A DNA stretch of 6,454 nucleotides from STD2-102 sp964414205 (GTDB lineage: Bacteria; Bacillota; Clostridia; Christensenellales; CAG-917): NCBI GenBank assembly GCA_964414205.1, contig CAYPVP010000068.1, positions 1 to 6,454 on the forward strand, written 5' to 3'. Positions within the stretch are counted from its first letter, which is position 1. Each line of letters begins with the position of its first letter. Positions 1 through 6,453 of this stretch are shown one piece after another. The notes beneath the pieces were generated by a model, which worked only from the letters and a program-made list of their open reading frames with translations, was not told the DNA's origin and did no database searches. A program made the translations under genes and the position numbers.

Positions 1-2
1 AG

Positions 3-31
3 ATTATATATCAAAATAGGCTAGTTTTCAA
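3..31 (-). promoter_or_regulatory. Predicted promoter for the CRISPR array, reading off the left edge
   Basis: On the minus strand a -35 box TTGAAA (31-26) and a perfect -10 box TATAAT (8-3) are separated by exactly 17 bp. The -35 box lies in the last codons of csn2, and the -10 box lies just past its stop. Transcription would begin a few bases beyond the left edge and continue in the cas direction. In II-A loci the leader and repeat-spacer array usually lie just downstream of csn2, so I infer this drives pre-crRNA synthesis. An unrelated downstream gene is the alternative, since no repeat is visible here. No terminator is seen between the csn2 stop and the edge. Confidence 0.6.
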
Positions 32-692
32 CAAATTCGCACAAATCATTGTATACAACCAAATTTAATATTTTTTTTGTTTTATAGATGTGTTTGTTTT
101 CCAAAAACAAAATTGAAATTTCACGATATTCACAATGTTGCAAAAGTTGTTCCACTTGTTCAAAGGTCAAAAATTCAAGCAAATTTAGAAATGCGAAATG
201 ATATGTTTTGAAAAATACAATATATAAATCAATGATTTCAATGATTTGTTCAAAAAATGATTCGGAAGCAAAATTTACTGTTGGAGCAAAAAATTTTGCA
301 TAATTTTGAGCATCCAATTCATCTGCAATATAAATTTGCGAATTGATGTCCATCAAAAATGCTCCTATCATTTCTTTTTGAATCGAAAAATTTGTTTCAA
401 ATTGCAATCTGTTGAGTTCAATAAATTTCGCCAATTCTTTTTGCAAATATGATTCAATTTTTTTCTTTGGCAAATCTAATGGAAAAAGCGCTGTAAAGAA
501 TTGAAAATTTTCCAATTTCTTTGGCGTGCAATTTTCAGAAAAAACAAATTTTGAATTTTCATTTCTTTCCAATTTTTGCAACTCTTCAATGCACTCGACA
601 AAAAAACTAGTATTTTCCACAATTAAGGCAGTAAACTTTCCTTTTGACAAATCAATGTTCAATTCCAAATCAATATGCGCCAATTTTTTCAT
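21..692 (-). CDS. csn2: Csn2, type II-A CRISPR adaptation protein (short form)
   Basis: Csn2 proteins form a ring-shaped tetramer that binds and slides on double-stranded DNA ends and is needed for spacer acquisition with Cas1, Cas2 and Cas9. This 223-residue protein matches the short Csn2 family (about 220 residues in S. pyogenes), not the roughly 350-residue long form. Sequence identity is low, but the layout agrees: an N-terminal strand region around residues 18-33, a long acidic helical middle, and a C-terminal block with LLEFLTFEQVEQLL (171-184) followed by the hydrophobic strand ISILFLEN (192-199), as in streptococcal Csn2. The ATG start overlaps the cas2 stop in the four bases ATGA (692-689), a classic coupling arrangement. 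A weak AAAGG sits about 11 bases upstream, so translation probably depends on coupling. The stop is TAG. It is the last gene of the operon, and its 3' end carries part of a promoter for whatever follows. Confidence 0.9.
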   Translation of the reverse strand: MKKLAHIDLELNIDLSKGKFTALIVENTSFFVECIEELQKLERNENSKFVFSENCTPKKLENFQFFTALFPLDLPKKKIESYLQKELAKFIELNRLQFETNFSIQKEMIGAFLMDINSQIYIADELDAQNYAKFFAPTVNFASESFFEQIIEIIDLYIVFFKTYHFAFLNLLEFLTFEQVEQLLQHCEYREISILFLENKHIYKTKKILNLVVYNDLCEFVEN

Positions 693-1009
693 AGTTCAAG
701 ATACCTTTCATCTGAATCACAAACAGTAGATTGTGATTGTCCAAGCAACAATTCCATTGATTGAAATTGTTTTTCAGTGATTGTGAGCATTTGCACCAGT
801 CCATTTTCCGGCAAATGTTTTCTAACAATTTTTCGGTATTGTTCAGCAGTTGGAGTGTTTAGTGCAAGTTTGATATAAATTGATTCTTGCATCATTAAAA
901 AGCCATTTTTTATCAAAAATTGCCTAAATTTGCGATATTCCCGCATATCAACAAGCGTTTCAGTTGGCAAATCAAACATTACAATGATTCTCATATATCT
1001 ATAATTCAT
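689..1009 (-). CDS. cas2: Cas2, CRISPR adaptation protein (type II-A)
   Basis: Cas2 is the dimeric ferredoxin-fold core of the Cas1-Cas2 integrase that inserts new spacers at the leader end of the array. The 106-residue product starts NYRYMRIIVMFDLPTET, nearly the same as streptococcal II-A Cas2 (SYRYMRMILMFDMPT), and includes the conserved Asp13 after the first strand. Further shared blocks are REYRKFRQFL (about 23-32) and LTITEKQFQSM (about 75-85). It is slightly shorter at the C terminus than the S. pyogenes protein (about 113 residues). The ATG at 1009-1007 overlaps the end of cas1 by 11 bases. No Shine-Dalgarno is visible in the AT-rich stretch upstream, so translational coupling to cas1 is likely. 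The stop TGA overlaps the csn2 ATG. The start is supported because the family homology begins at the first residue. Confidence 0.96.
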   Translation of the reverse strand: MNYRYMRIIVMFDLPTETLVDMREYRKFRQFLIKNGFLMMQESIYIKLALNTPTAEQYRKIVRKHLPENGLVQMLTITEKQFQSMELLLGQSQSTVCDSDERYLEL

Positions 1010-1868
1010 AATCTGAAAAATGTTTTATACATTCTATTTTGTTTTCATTGAGTGCCACAACCAAACTTTTTACATAAATTTCAACAGCGTTTTCTAAATA
1101 CACTTTTTTGTTTGCAATATTAACTTTGCAATTCAACAAGTTTGCCATTTTCTGTTTGAAATTCACTTCCTCATCGGTCAACTGCGAAACAATGTTGTCA
1201 ACAATGGGTCTGTATGGCTCCATAAAATCACTTGCTAAATTGTAAGGATTGAACTCATTTTTATGCCAAATTCCCAATTGAGTAATGCACCCCGAGGCTG
1301 TGATTTCTCTACAAAATGTTGACAACAAAATTGCATAGCCATAGTTCAGTGCAGAGTTATAAAATGTTGGTGTTCTTCTTCCGCTTCCTGCAAACATTTC
1401 ATTGAAATAGACTTTTGCAGCATGTCCTTCTCTGTTTGAAATGTCACCAGGCTCGACATTTTGCATGTATTCGCTAAGAATTTTTGCACTATTCTTCGCC
1501 CCCAATTTGTTCAACAATTTTGATTGATTATTGATTTTCTCCTTTATGATGCTTTGCCACACCAAATTTTTTGTTAGTTCATTCCATTCAATTTGTTTTG
1601 TAAGTTGTTTAAAAGTATGATAGTTGTCATCAATGCCCATAATGTGAAATGAAGGCAAATGTTTTTCGTCGCAAAAAATAACTTTAATTTTTCTTTTGTT
1701 AAGTTCAACAAGCAAACATGCAGTCAAAGAAACGGCAGTCGATTCAACAATTAGCATGGAGATTTCGGAAAGGTGAATTTTTTTCTCCACCTCTCCTCTG
1801 CATACCAAATAAGACAATGAATAGTCGAGTTTTGACCTGTTTTTGATGACTACAGTTCTAAATCCCAT
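999..1868 (-). CDS. cas1: Cas1, CRISPR integrase (type II-A)
   Basis: Cas1 is the metal-dependent integrase that joins protospacers to the CRISPR array in complex with Cas2. From the ATG at 1868 the protein is 289 residues, the length I recall for S. pyogenes Cas1, and opens MGFRTVVIKNRSKLDY, matching the II-A family start. The three metal ligands are visible: Glu147 in NREGHAAKVYF, His202 in IWHKNEFNPYNLASDF, and Glu217 in FMEPYR. A TTG at 1874-1872, overlapping the cas9 TGA stop, would add two residues (Met-Ser). I prefer the ATG, two bases after that stop, because homology begins there. Only a weak purine stretch (GAGTTGAG, inside the cas9 end) could act as ribosome binding site, so reinitiation after cas9 is likely. 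The stop TAG lies inside the start region of cas2. No residue of the active site is missing, so the gene looks functional. Confidence 0.97.
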   Translation of the reverse strand: MGFRTVVIKNRSKLDYSLSYLVCRGEVEKKIHLSEISMLIVESTAVSLTACLLVELNKRKIKVIFCDEKHLPSFHIMGIDDNYHTFKQLTKQIEWNELTKNLVWQSIIKEKINNQSKLLNKLGAKNSAKILSEYMQNVEPGDISNREGHAAKVYFNEMFAGSGRRTPTFYNSALNYGYAILLSTFCREITASGCITQLGIWHKNEFNPYNLASDFMEPYRPIVDNIVSQLTDEEVNFKQKMANLLNCKVNIANKKVYLENAVEIYVKSLVVALNENKIECIKHFSDYEL

Positions 1869-1870
1869 AC

Positions 1871-4800
1871 TCAACTCAGTTTTATTGTCTTTTCACGCAA
1901 ACCTGATTTTGATTGTGTGACTAAACTTATGTTTTTATCTGTTATGTCTTGATTCAAAACTATTGAACATTGACGTGTTCCACCTTTTTTCTCCAAAATT
2001 TTGCCGTTTTTTTCTTCTGTGTAACTCAGTTCTGAAACATCTACCACCTTAGGATTGCATTGAAATGCACAAATAATGTTCAAAAGTAGTTGAGCTTGTG
2101 CAAATTCATTCTTCTCACCAAAATTTTCTTTTGATTTTTTTAGTATTTCCAACAATGAAGAATAGGTTGGAATTTTTGAATATGGTTGTTTTGACAATTT
2201 GTCGATAAATAAATCATAGACAATGTTGTTGTTTTCATTTGTTACAACATAAATTTTTTTGTTTTTATTTTGCACATCTTGACTTCTTCGTTTCATGTCA
2301 TCAAGCAGTTCCTTTGCCTTTTCATCGACAAAAACTTGCATTTCTTTTTTGTCTTTAATGCCTGACAATTTCATGGCTTTTCCCATTTTTTCAATAAATA
2401 TCGCCAACGTCTTGACATAATCATTCAGCCACTCATTTGCATAAAATTGATTTGCATTGTGAAGCGTCAAATAATTTCCTGTTATGCCAGCCAATCGCAA
2501 TTTGCACCCAGCAAAGTCAAGCAATGCCCCAATTTTGATGATTGAATTGTTCAAACCTTTAATCTTCGCCAAAACAGGATTGTTAAGTTTCAAAACATCG
2601 TTCATGAATTCTTGCATGGTCATTTTTCCTGTTGCAATTTTTTTGTCATAGAAAATTGGCATAGCCTCAATACTTCTTTTAAGATTTCCTTTTTTATCTT
2701 CCGAATCAACAACTATGAAATATGCAGTTCCTGATGTCTTAAATCCTCCATATTTTGAAGCATCTGACTTAGGGCACATTTCTTTTCCGTCGACAATTTT
2801 ACTTTCTTGTCTTGGATATAATACACCACCTTCATTTTCAACTCCTTGGAAAATTGTAGCCTTATACAACTCTCCTTTTCCCGTAACAAGTTTTTTTGTG
2901 ACATTGAAGTTGGTTGTAGAAAGTTCATTTTTAATCAAATTCAACGTGGCATTTTTTGAATATTTTGGATAAAAAATTATTTTTCTATCTCTATCAGACC
3001 ACACCTCGTTGTCAAAAACTTTTTTAAAGTTCAGAGTTCTGTTTTTGCTTTCTGTTTTTTGCATTTTTTCAAATTCACGATTGTGGTTGAAATGTTCATT
3101 CAAAACATTGCCGACAACAATGTTCAAATAGGCATCACAAGCATGGTGGAAATCGTTTACATCACGAGATTTTGTGAGTTCATATTCTTTTCTAAAATCA
3201 CTGACATTGCATGCTTTTGACATCACGATTTCTACATTTTGAGAAGAAATGTTCTTGAAATGTTGTTTGAGAATTTCTGCAACAATTTTCGCTGTTTGAT
3301 TTGTTTCAACAAGTTGGCGATTGATAAATTTGTCTTGTTCTGCAATGCTGAAATCAAAAGTTCTTGTCAAACGAGCAAATTTTTCATCATTCATCAACTT
3401 CAATTTTTTCAAACTATTCCACAATGCAATCCCATTTTTACGCATTGATTCAGGCAACGGATATTGGTCAGCCTTTTCTTTGTTCAGCACACCTTTGACA
3501 AGCACCTTGTTGTTGTGTATGCTGTCATCTTTCAATTTTGCTTGTGGAATTATGTGGTCAACATCATAGTCTTGCAAGCAGTCCAAATCAATTGGTTCAC
3601 CTGAATAGGCACATCTTCCAAGTTGCATAAAATACAAAAACATTTTTTCAGAATTCAGTTTGCTAGAATCAGAATTTTCCAATTCTGAATTGGAGTGAGC
3701 AAGCATCTCTTTTTCTTTTTCGCTTGCTTTTTTTCCTGCTTCTTTAAACAATGCTTGTAATTTTGCTTTTCTTGACAAGGTCTTCTGCGGTTTTTCATCT
3801 GCTCGCCTTGTGACTTCAATAAAGACCTTTTTAGGAATTCCAGTTTCTTTGACCAAATCTTTGACAAGTTCAAAAGTTTGCCAAACACAACGCTTGACTG
3901 ATGGCGAACAATAGAGTTCTTTTATTGTTTCATAGGTTACCATTTCATTGTCTAAAACGCCATTATTCAAATTGTATTGTTCCAGTTCTTTTGCAAAACC
4001 AAATTTCTCATCATTTATGATTTCCATAAAATTTTTGTTTGTGGAAAACATCAAATCAAGAATGTCCAATCTTTCCCCAAATTCATCTGTCAATGAAATT
4101 CCGTTTTCAGTGTGACTTCCTTGCAACAATTCTTTTGACAAACTTGCCCAACCGCTATACTTGAAACCTTTCAATTTTTTTGCTTCGTCTTCGGTCAAAA
4201 TGCCCTTGTCGCAAAATTCTTTTTTCAAGGCACTTTCAATCATTTTTGCATCATTGTGAATTGTCATATAAAACACCATTTTGTCAATTTCATCAATGAT
4301 TGCGTTTGTTTTTTCATGCAAAACGCTTTCAAATTGTCGATAGGTTGCCATGTCGCCATTCAGTTGTTCATCAAATCCACTCAGTTTCAAGTTTTTGTCA
4401 TAGCCAATTGAAATCAAATAGTTTTTAACATTTTTGACGTTTGCTTTTCGCTTCAAATAAATTTCATTGAAAATGTTTTGCTTCAATTCAACCGATAGTG
4501 GTTCATCATTGATTTTCAATTTATTGAGTTCATTGAGTGCTACAAATTTTTCAAAACTGATTGAACGCTTTGGCAGTGCGTTTGCAAATTTCAAATAGGT
4601 ACAATTTGAAGTCATTCGTTTGATAAATTCTTCATTCGATTTTTCTTCATCAATTTTTTCTGCAAAATTCCAAGGAGTAATTCTTCCTTCTGCCTTTCTG
4701 CAAGCCCATGCAAATTGACTTCTAGATTTTTCATCAGCATAGTATTTGACAGGCCCAACATAGTATGGAATTCTGAATTTCAAAAGCATCTTTATTTTTT

Positions 4801-6253
4801 CTGCCACACTTTCATTTCCATCAACCTTGTTCAAAAAGTCGAATTTTCCACTTTCAATCGCATTTTTCAAAATTTGTTCAAGTTCAATCATGTTGAGTTG
4901 ATAAGGCAATCTAGAATTGTTTTTTGACACAATTTTTGGCATAAAATCGCCATTTTCAATTTTGTTCAAAATGCTTTCTTTCAACTCAATGTTGCATTCA
5001 TCAATTTTGGCAGTTTCAATGGTTTTCTTTACATATTTATAAAAATCTTCTTGCGTGCAAGTTGCTTGCAATCTTCCATTTGTTCCAACTTTGTTTTCAC
5101 CAATTCTTCCACCACCGATATAGTAGGTATAGTTGCATCGATTCTTATCGATGGTTTTCTTTTTAACATCGCTGTATGGCACCCCAAACATAAACTCATA
5201 TGCTTTTTTGTCATCTTCAAAAAGTTTTTTCAAATCTTTTAAATCTTGCTTGTGTTGTTCAAAAATTTCAATCATTGCATCTGACAAAAAAGCATTTTTA
5301 CCCAACAAATTTTTCAACATTTGAAAATCAAAAATCGATTTCAATGAAAAAATAATTTGTGCATCGTCTTCTGTCAAATTTGCATCAACCAAAGGTGCAA
5401 TCACTTCAAAATCATCATTGAAAGTGAATGATTTTATCAAATCTTTTTCATACATATCAGCACCAAACATTGTTGTTGGGTTGACAGTGTATCCAAAAAC
5501 AGCATTGACAAGATTTTTTTGATTTTTTGTTTTGCAATTCAACAATTCGCATGTTTTTGCAATTTTATCTTTTCTCGCCATTGTTTTGTTGCTGAAAACT
5601 TCAACCAGTTTGTCCAAATTTTGCAAGTCAAATTCTTCAATGACATTTATTTTGCCAAGTTCTTCTGAATCGTCACTTGCATAATCTTCCAAATTGTCTT
5701 GTCGGCTTTTGATTGCTTCATTCAAATTTTCAAAAAGTGGTTTTACTTCATCAATTTTTTCAATGCCACCGTCAATCAAAAAATGCCCACGGTATTTGAC
5801 GATGTGGTGAATTGCCAAATACAACAGCCTTATGTCATCAGTTCCGTTTTTAATAAGTTCAGAACGCAAATGGTAGATTGTTGGATATCTATTATAATAT
5901 TGTTTATCGTTGAAATTTTTGTCATTGAAAAGTGAATATTTTTCAGGCACGGTTTTGTCTTCCAAAAACAAATCATTTTCATTGAGGCGTTGAAAAAAGT
6001 TTTTATCTTTTTTCATCATTTCATCATTGAACAGTTCTTGCAACAAAACCAAGCGATATTTTCTGCGATTGAGCCTGCGACGGCTAGTTCTGAACCCTCT
6101 TCTAGTTTCAGCAGTTTGGGCTTCATCATAAGTTAGAATTCCAAGTGCATTCTTTTGACCAACTTTTACAACTTCATAGTCCTCATTTGTGACGGCATAG
6201 CCTAGATTTCCTGTTCCAATGTCAAGACCAAAAAAGTTTTTAAAATTTTCCAT
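1871..6253 (-). CDS. cas9: Cas9, RNA-guided DNA endonuclease (type II-A, long, 1460 aa)
   Basis: Cas9 binds the tracrRNA:crRNA duplex and cuts both strands of matching DNA next to a PAM; it also helps choose spacers. Numbering from the ATG at 6253: RuvC-I is GLDIGTGNLGYAV (9-21, catalytic Asp11). The Arg-rich bridge helix is about 49-75. The recognition lobe follows, with the conserved FRIPYYVGP at 493-501. RuvC-II is VFIEVTRRAD with Glu813. HNH has YDVDHIIPQ with Asp899 and His900, plus Asn924. RuvC-III is FHHACDAYLN with His1037 and Asp1040. The C-terminal PAM-interacting region includes KYGGF at 1167-1171 and ends SGLREKTIKLS. All catalytic residues are present. It is about 90 residues longer than S. 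pyogenes Cas9 (1368): roughly 50 extra before RuvC-II and 38 after RuvC-III. The ATG is chosen over TTG at 6259 because AGGAGA lies 7 bases before it. The TGA stop abuts cas1. Confidence 0.98.
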   Translation of the reverse strand: MENFKNFFGLDIGTGNLGYAVTNEDYEVVKVGQKNALGILTYDEAQTAETRRGFRTSRRRLNRRKYRLVLLQELFNDEMMKKDKNFFQRLNENDLFLEDKTVPEKYSLFNDKNFNDKQYYNRYPTIYHLRSELIKNGTDDIRLLYLAIHHIVKYRGHFLIDGGIEKIDEVKPLFENLNEAIKSRQDNLEDYASDDSEELGKINVIEEFDLQNLDKLVEVFSNKTMARKDKIAKTCELLNCKTKNQKNLVNAVFGYTVNPTTMFGADMYEKDLIKSFTFNDDFEVIAPLVDANLTEDDAQIIFSLKSIFDFQMLKNLLGKNAFLSDAMIEIFEQHKQDLKDLKKLFEDDKKAYEFMFGVPYSDVKKKTIDKNRCNYTYYIGGGRIGENKVGTNGRLQATCTQEDFYKYVKKTIETAKIDECNIELKESILNKIENGDFMPKIVSKNNSRLPYQLNMIELEQILKNAIESGKFDFLNKVDGNESVAEKIKMLLKFRIPYYVGPVKYYADEKSRSQFAWACRKAEGRITPWNFAEKIDEEKSNEEFIKRMTSNCTYLKFANALPKRSISFEKFVALNELNKLKINDEPLSVELKQNIFNEIYLKRKANVKNVKNYLISIGYDKNLKLSGFDEQLNGDMATYRQFESVLHEKTNAIIDEIDKMVFYMTIHNDAKMIESALKKEFCDKGILTEDEAKKLKGFKYSGWASLSKELLQGSHTENGISLTDEFGERLDILDLMFSTNKNFMEIINDEKFGFAKELEQYNLNNGVLDNEMVTYETIKELYCSPSVKRCVWQTFELVKDLVKETGIPKKVFIEVTRRADEKPQKTLSRKAKLQALFKEAGKKASEKEKEMLAHSNSELENSDSSKLNSEKMFLYFMQLGRCAYSGEPIDLDCLQDYDVDHIIPQAKLKDDSIHNNKVLVKGVLNKEKADQYPLPESMRKNGIALWNSLKKLKLMNDEKFARLTRTFDFSIAEQDKFINRQLVETNQTAKIVAEILKQHFKNISSQNVEIVMSKACNVSDFRKEYELTKSRDVNDFHHACDAYLNIVVGNVLNEHFNHNREFEKMQKTESKNRTLNFKKVFDNEVWSDRDRKIIFYPKYSKNATLNLIKNELSTTNFNVTKKLVTGKGELYKATIFQGVENEGGVLYPRQESKIVDGKEMCPKSDASKYGGFKTSGTAYFIVVDSEDKKGNLKRSIEAMPIFYDKKIATGKMTMQEFMNDVLKLNNPVLAKIKGLNNSIIKIGALLDFAGCKLRLAGITGNYLTLHNANQFYANEWLNDYVKTLAIFIEKMGKAMKLSGIKDKKEMQVFVDEKAKELLDDMKRRSQDVQNKNKKIYVVTNENNNIVYDLFIDKLSKQPYSKIPTYSSLLEILKKSKENFGEKNEFAQAQLLLNIICAFQCNPKVVDVSELSYTEEKNGKILEKKGGTRQCSIVLNQDITDKNISLVTQSKSGLREKTIKLS

Positions 6254-6282
6254 TGACAATTCTCCTGTTGTAGTTTTATAAT
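6253..6282 (+). promoter_or_regulatory. Consensus sigma-70 promoter of tracrRNA
   Basis: TTGACA (6253-6258) and TATAAT (6277-6282) both match the sigma-70/sigma-A consensus perfectly, with an 18 bp spacer. The promoter points right, away from cas9, and places the start of transcription near 6289. The next 95 bases read as a tracrRNA ending in an intrinsic terminator. The -35 box touches the cas9 start codon, and the spacer contains the cas9 Shine-Dalgarno. Such a strong promoter fits a constitutively and abundantly made small RNA. Confidence 0.85.
6261..6266 (-). promoter_or_regulatory. Ribosome binding site of cas9
   Basis: AGGAGA on the minus strand lies 7 bases upstream of the ATG at 6253-6251. 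This is a strong Shine-Dalgarno at good spacing. The in-frame TTG at 6259-6257 is only one base from it, which rules that codon out as a practical start. It is the only strong Shine-Dalgarno before a gene in the operon. It also lies inside the spacer of the divergent tracrRNA promoter. Confidence 0.85.
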
Positions 6283-6285
6283 GAA

Positions 6286-6300
6286 GTTATTCAAAATAAC
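6286..6300. repeat. Perfect inverted repeat at the tracrRNA 5' end
   Basis: GTTATT-CAA-AATAAC has two perfectly complementary 6-base arms around a 3-base centre. It begins four bases after the -10 box and covers the predicted transcription start and the upper anti-repeat. It may simply reflect a partly palindromic CRISPR repeat, or it may be an operator or a small 5' hairpin in the RNA. The arms are A/T-rich and short, so chance is also possible. Confidence 0.4.
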
Positions 6301-6383
6301 ATTCGTTCAAATAAGATGTTATCTTAATCGCTAATCGAAAGATTAGCCCACATTTGTGGAAAACCCGTTTTGACGGGTTTTTT
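6289..6383 (+). ncRNA. tracrRNA, divergent from cas9
   Basis: This is the predicted trans-activating CRISPR RNA, which pairs with crRNA repeats, allows RNase III processing and holds the guide in Cas9. The 5' part (to about 6312) is the anti-repeat. Its TTATTCAAAATAACATTC stretch and the end TCAAAT followed by AAGAT resemble the S. pyogenes pattern (CATTCAAAACAGCATAGC, TAAAAT, AAGG). Then come hairpins TAAGAT-GTT-ATCTTA (6312-6326, nexus position), GCTAATC-GAAA-GATTAGC (6330-6347, a 7 bp stem with a GNRA loop) and CCAC-ATTT-GTGG (6348-6359), and finally the terminator hairpin. The length of about 95 nt is close to the short S. pyogenes form (89 nt). The 5' end is inferred from promoter spacing and could differ by a few bases. 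No repeat is in the window to confirm pairing. Confidence 0.85.
6361..6383 (+). terminator. Intrinsic terminator of tracrRNA
   Basis: AAACCCGT (6361-6368) pairs perfectly with ACGGGTTT (6373-6380) around the loop TTTG, and the run of six T (6378-6383) follows the GC core. This is a textbook rho-independent terminator and also serves as the last hairpin of the tracrRNA. Read from the minus strand the same hairpin is followed by TTTT, so it could weakly stop transcripts coming from the right. Confidence 0.88.
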
Positions 6384-6385
6384 GT

Positions 6386-6414
6386 TTTATATTCAATTGT
6401 TTTCTAATTTGCAA
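6386..6414 (-). promoter_or_regulatory. Possible cas operon promoter
   Basis: On the minus strand TTGCAA (6414-6409) and TATAAA (6391-6386) are 17 bp apart, the best minus-strand pair I find upstream of cas9. Each box misses consensus at one or two positions. Transcription would start near 6379, giving a leader of about 125 bases that is antisense to nearly all of the tracrRNA. No good -35 element fits the TATAAA closer to cas9 (6280-6275). AT-rich DNA yields such matches by chance, and the operon could also be read from further right. Confidence 0.35.
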
Positions 6415-6428
6415 AATAACCAATATGG

Positions 6429-6453
6429 AAAAAAAAATTGATAAAATTTTATC
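6429..6453 (-). terminator. A/T palindrome with T-run, possible weak terminator
   Basis: GATAAAATTTTATC (6440-6453) is a perfect 14-base palindrome. Read on the minus strand it is followed after two bases by nine T (6437-6429), a terminator-like order for a gene entering from the right. The stem has only one G-C pair and would be weak, so a protein-binding palindrome or chance is equally possible. Confidence 0.2.

Noticed and set aside
526..729. Plus-strand open frame of 67 codons across the cas2/csn2 junction
   Set aside because: It lies opposite two confidently identified genes, has no Shine-Dalgarno and gives no recognisable protein.
2713..2972. Open frames of 71 (minus) and 85 (plus) codons inside cas9
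   Set aside because: They are shadows of the Cas9 PAM-interacting region, whose own frame matches the family here (KYGGF and flanks).
3239..3569. Plus-strand frames of 69 and 82 codons opposite the HNH and RuvC-III coding region
   Set aside because: The minus strand here encodes conserved catalytic motifs, and the plus-strand products are low-complexity Phe/Ser/Leu-rich readings of AT-rich DNA.
5699..5935. Plus-strand 78-codon frame, a possible anti-CRISPR or regulator opposite the cas9 5' region
   Set aside because: It has no ribosome site or promoter and is fully explained by the reverse of the Cas9 recognition-lobe sequence.
1871..6253. Use of TGA as tryptophan (Mycoplasma-like code)
   Set aside because: Trp is written TGG (for example in the YSGWA segment), and TGA ends cas9 and cas2 exactly at the gene junctions.
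6257..6259. TTG as the cas9 start codon
   Set aside because: It is only one base from the AGGAGA site, whereas the ATG at 6253-6251 has ideal 7-base spacing and agrees with the family N terminus.
6286..6312. A lone degenerate CRISPR repeat or remnant array upstream of cas9
   Set aside because: There is no second copy or spacer, and the promoter before it and terminator after it explain it better as the tracrRNA anti-repeat.
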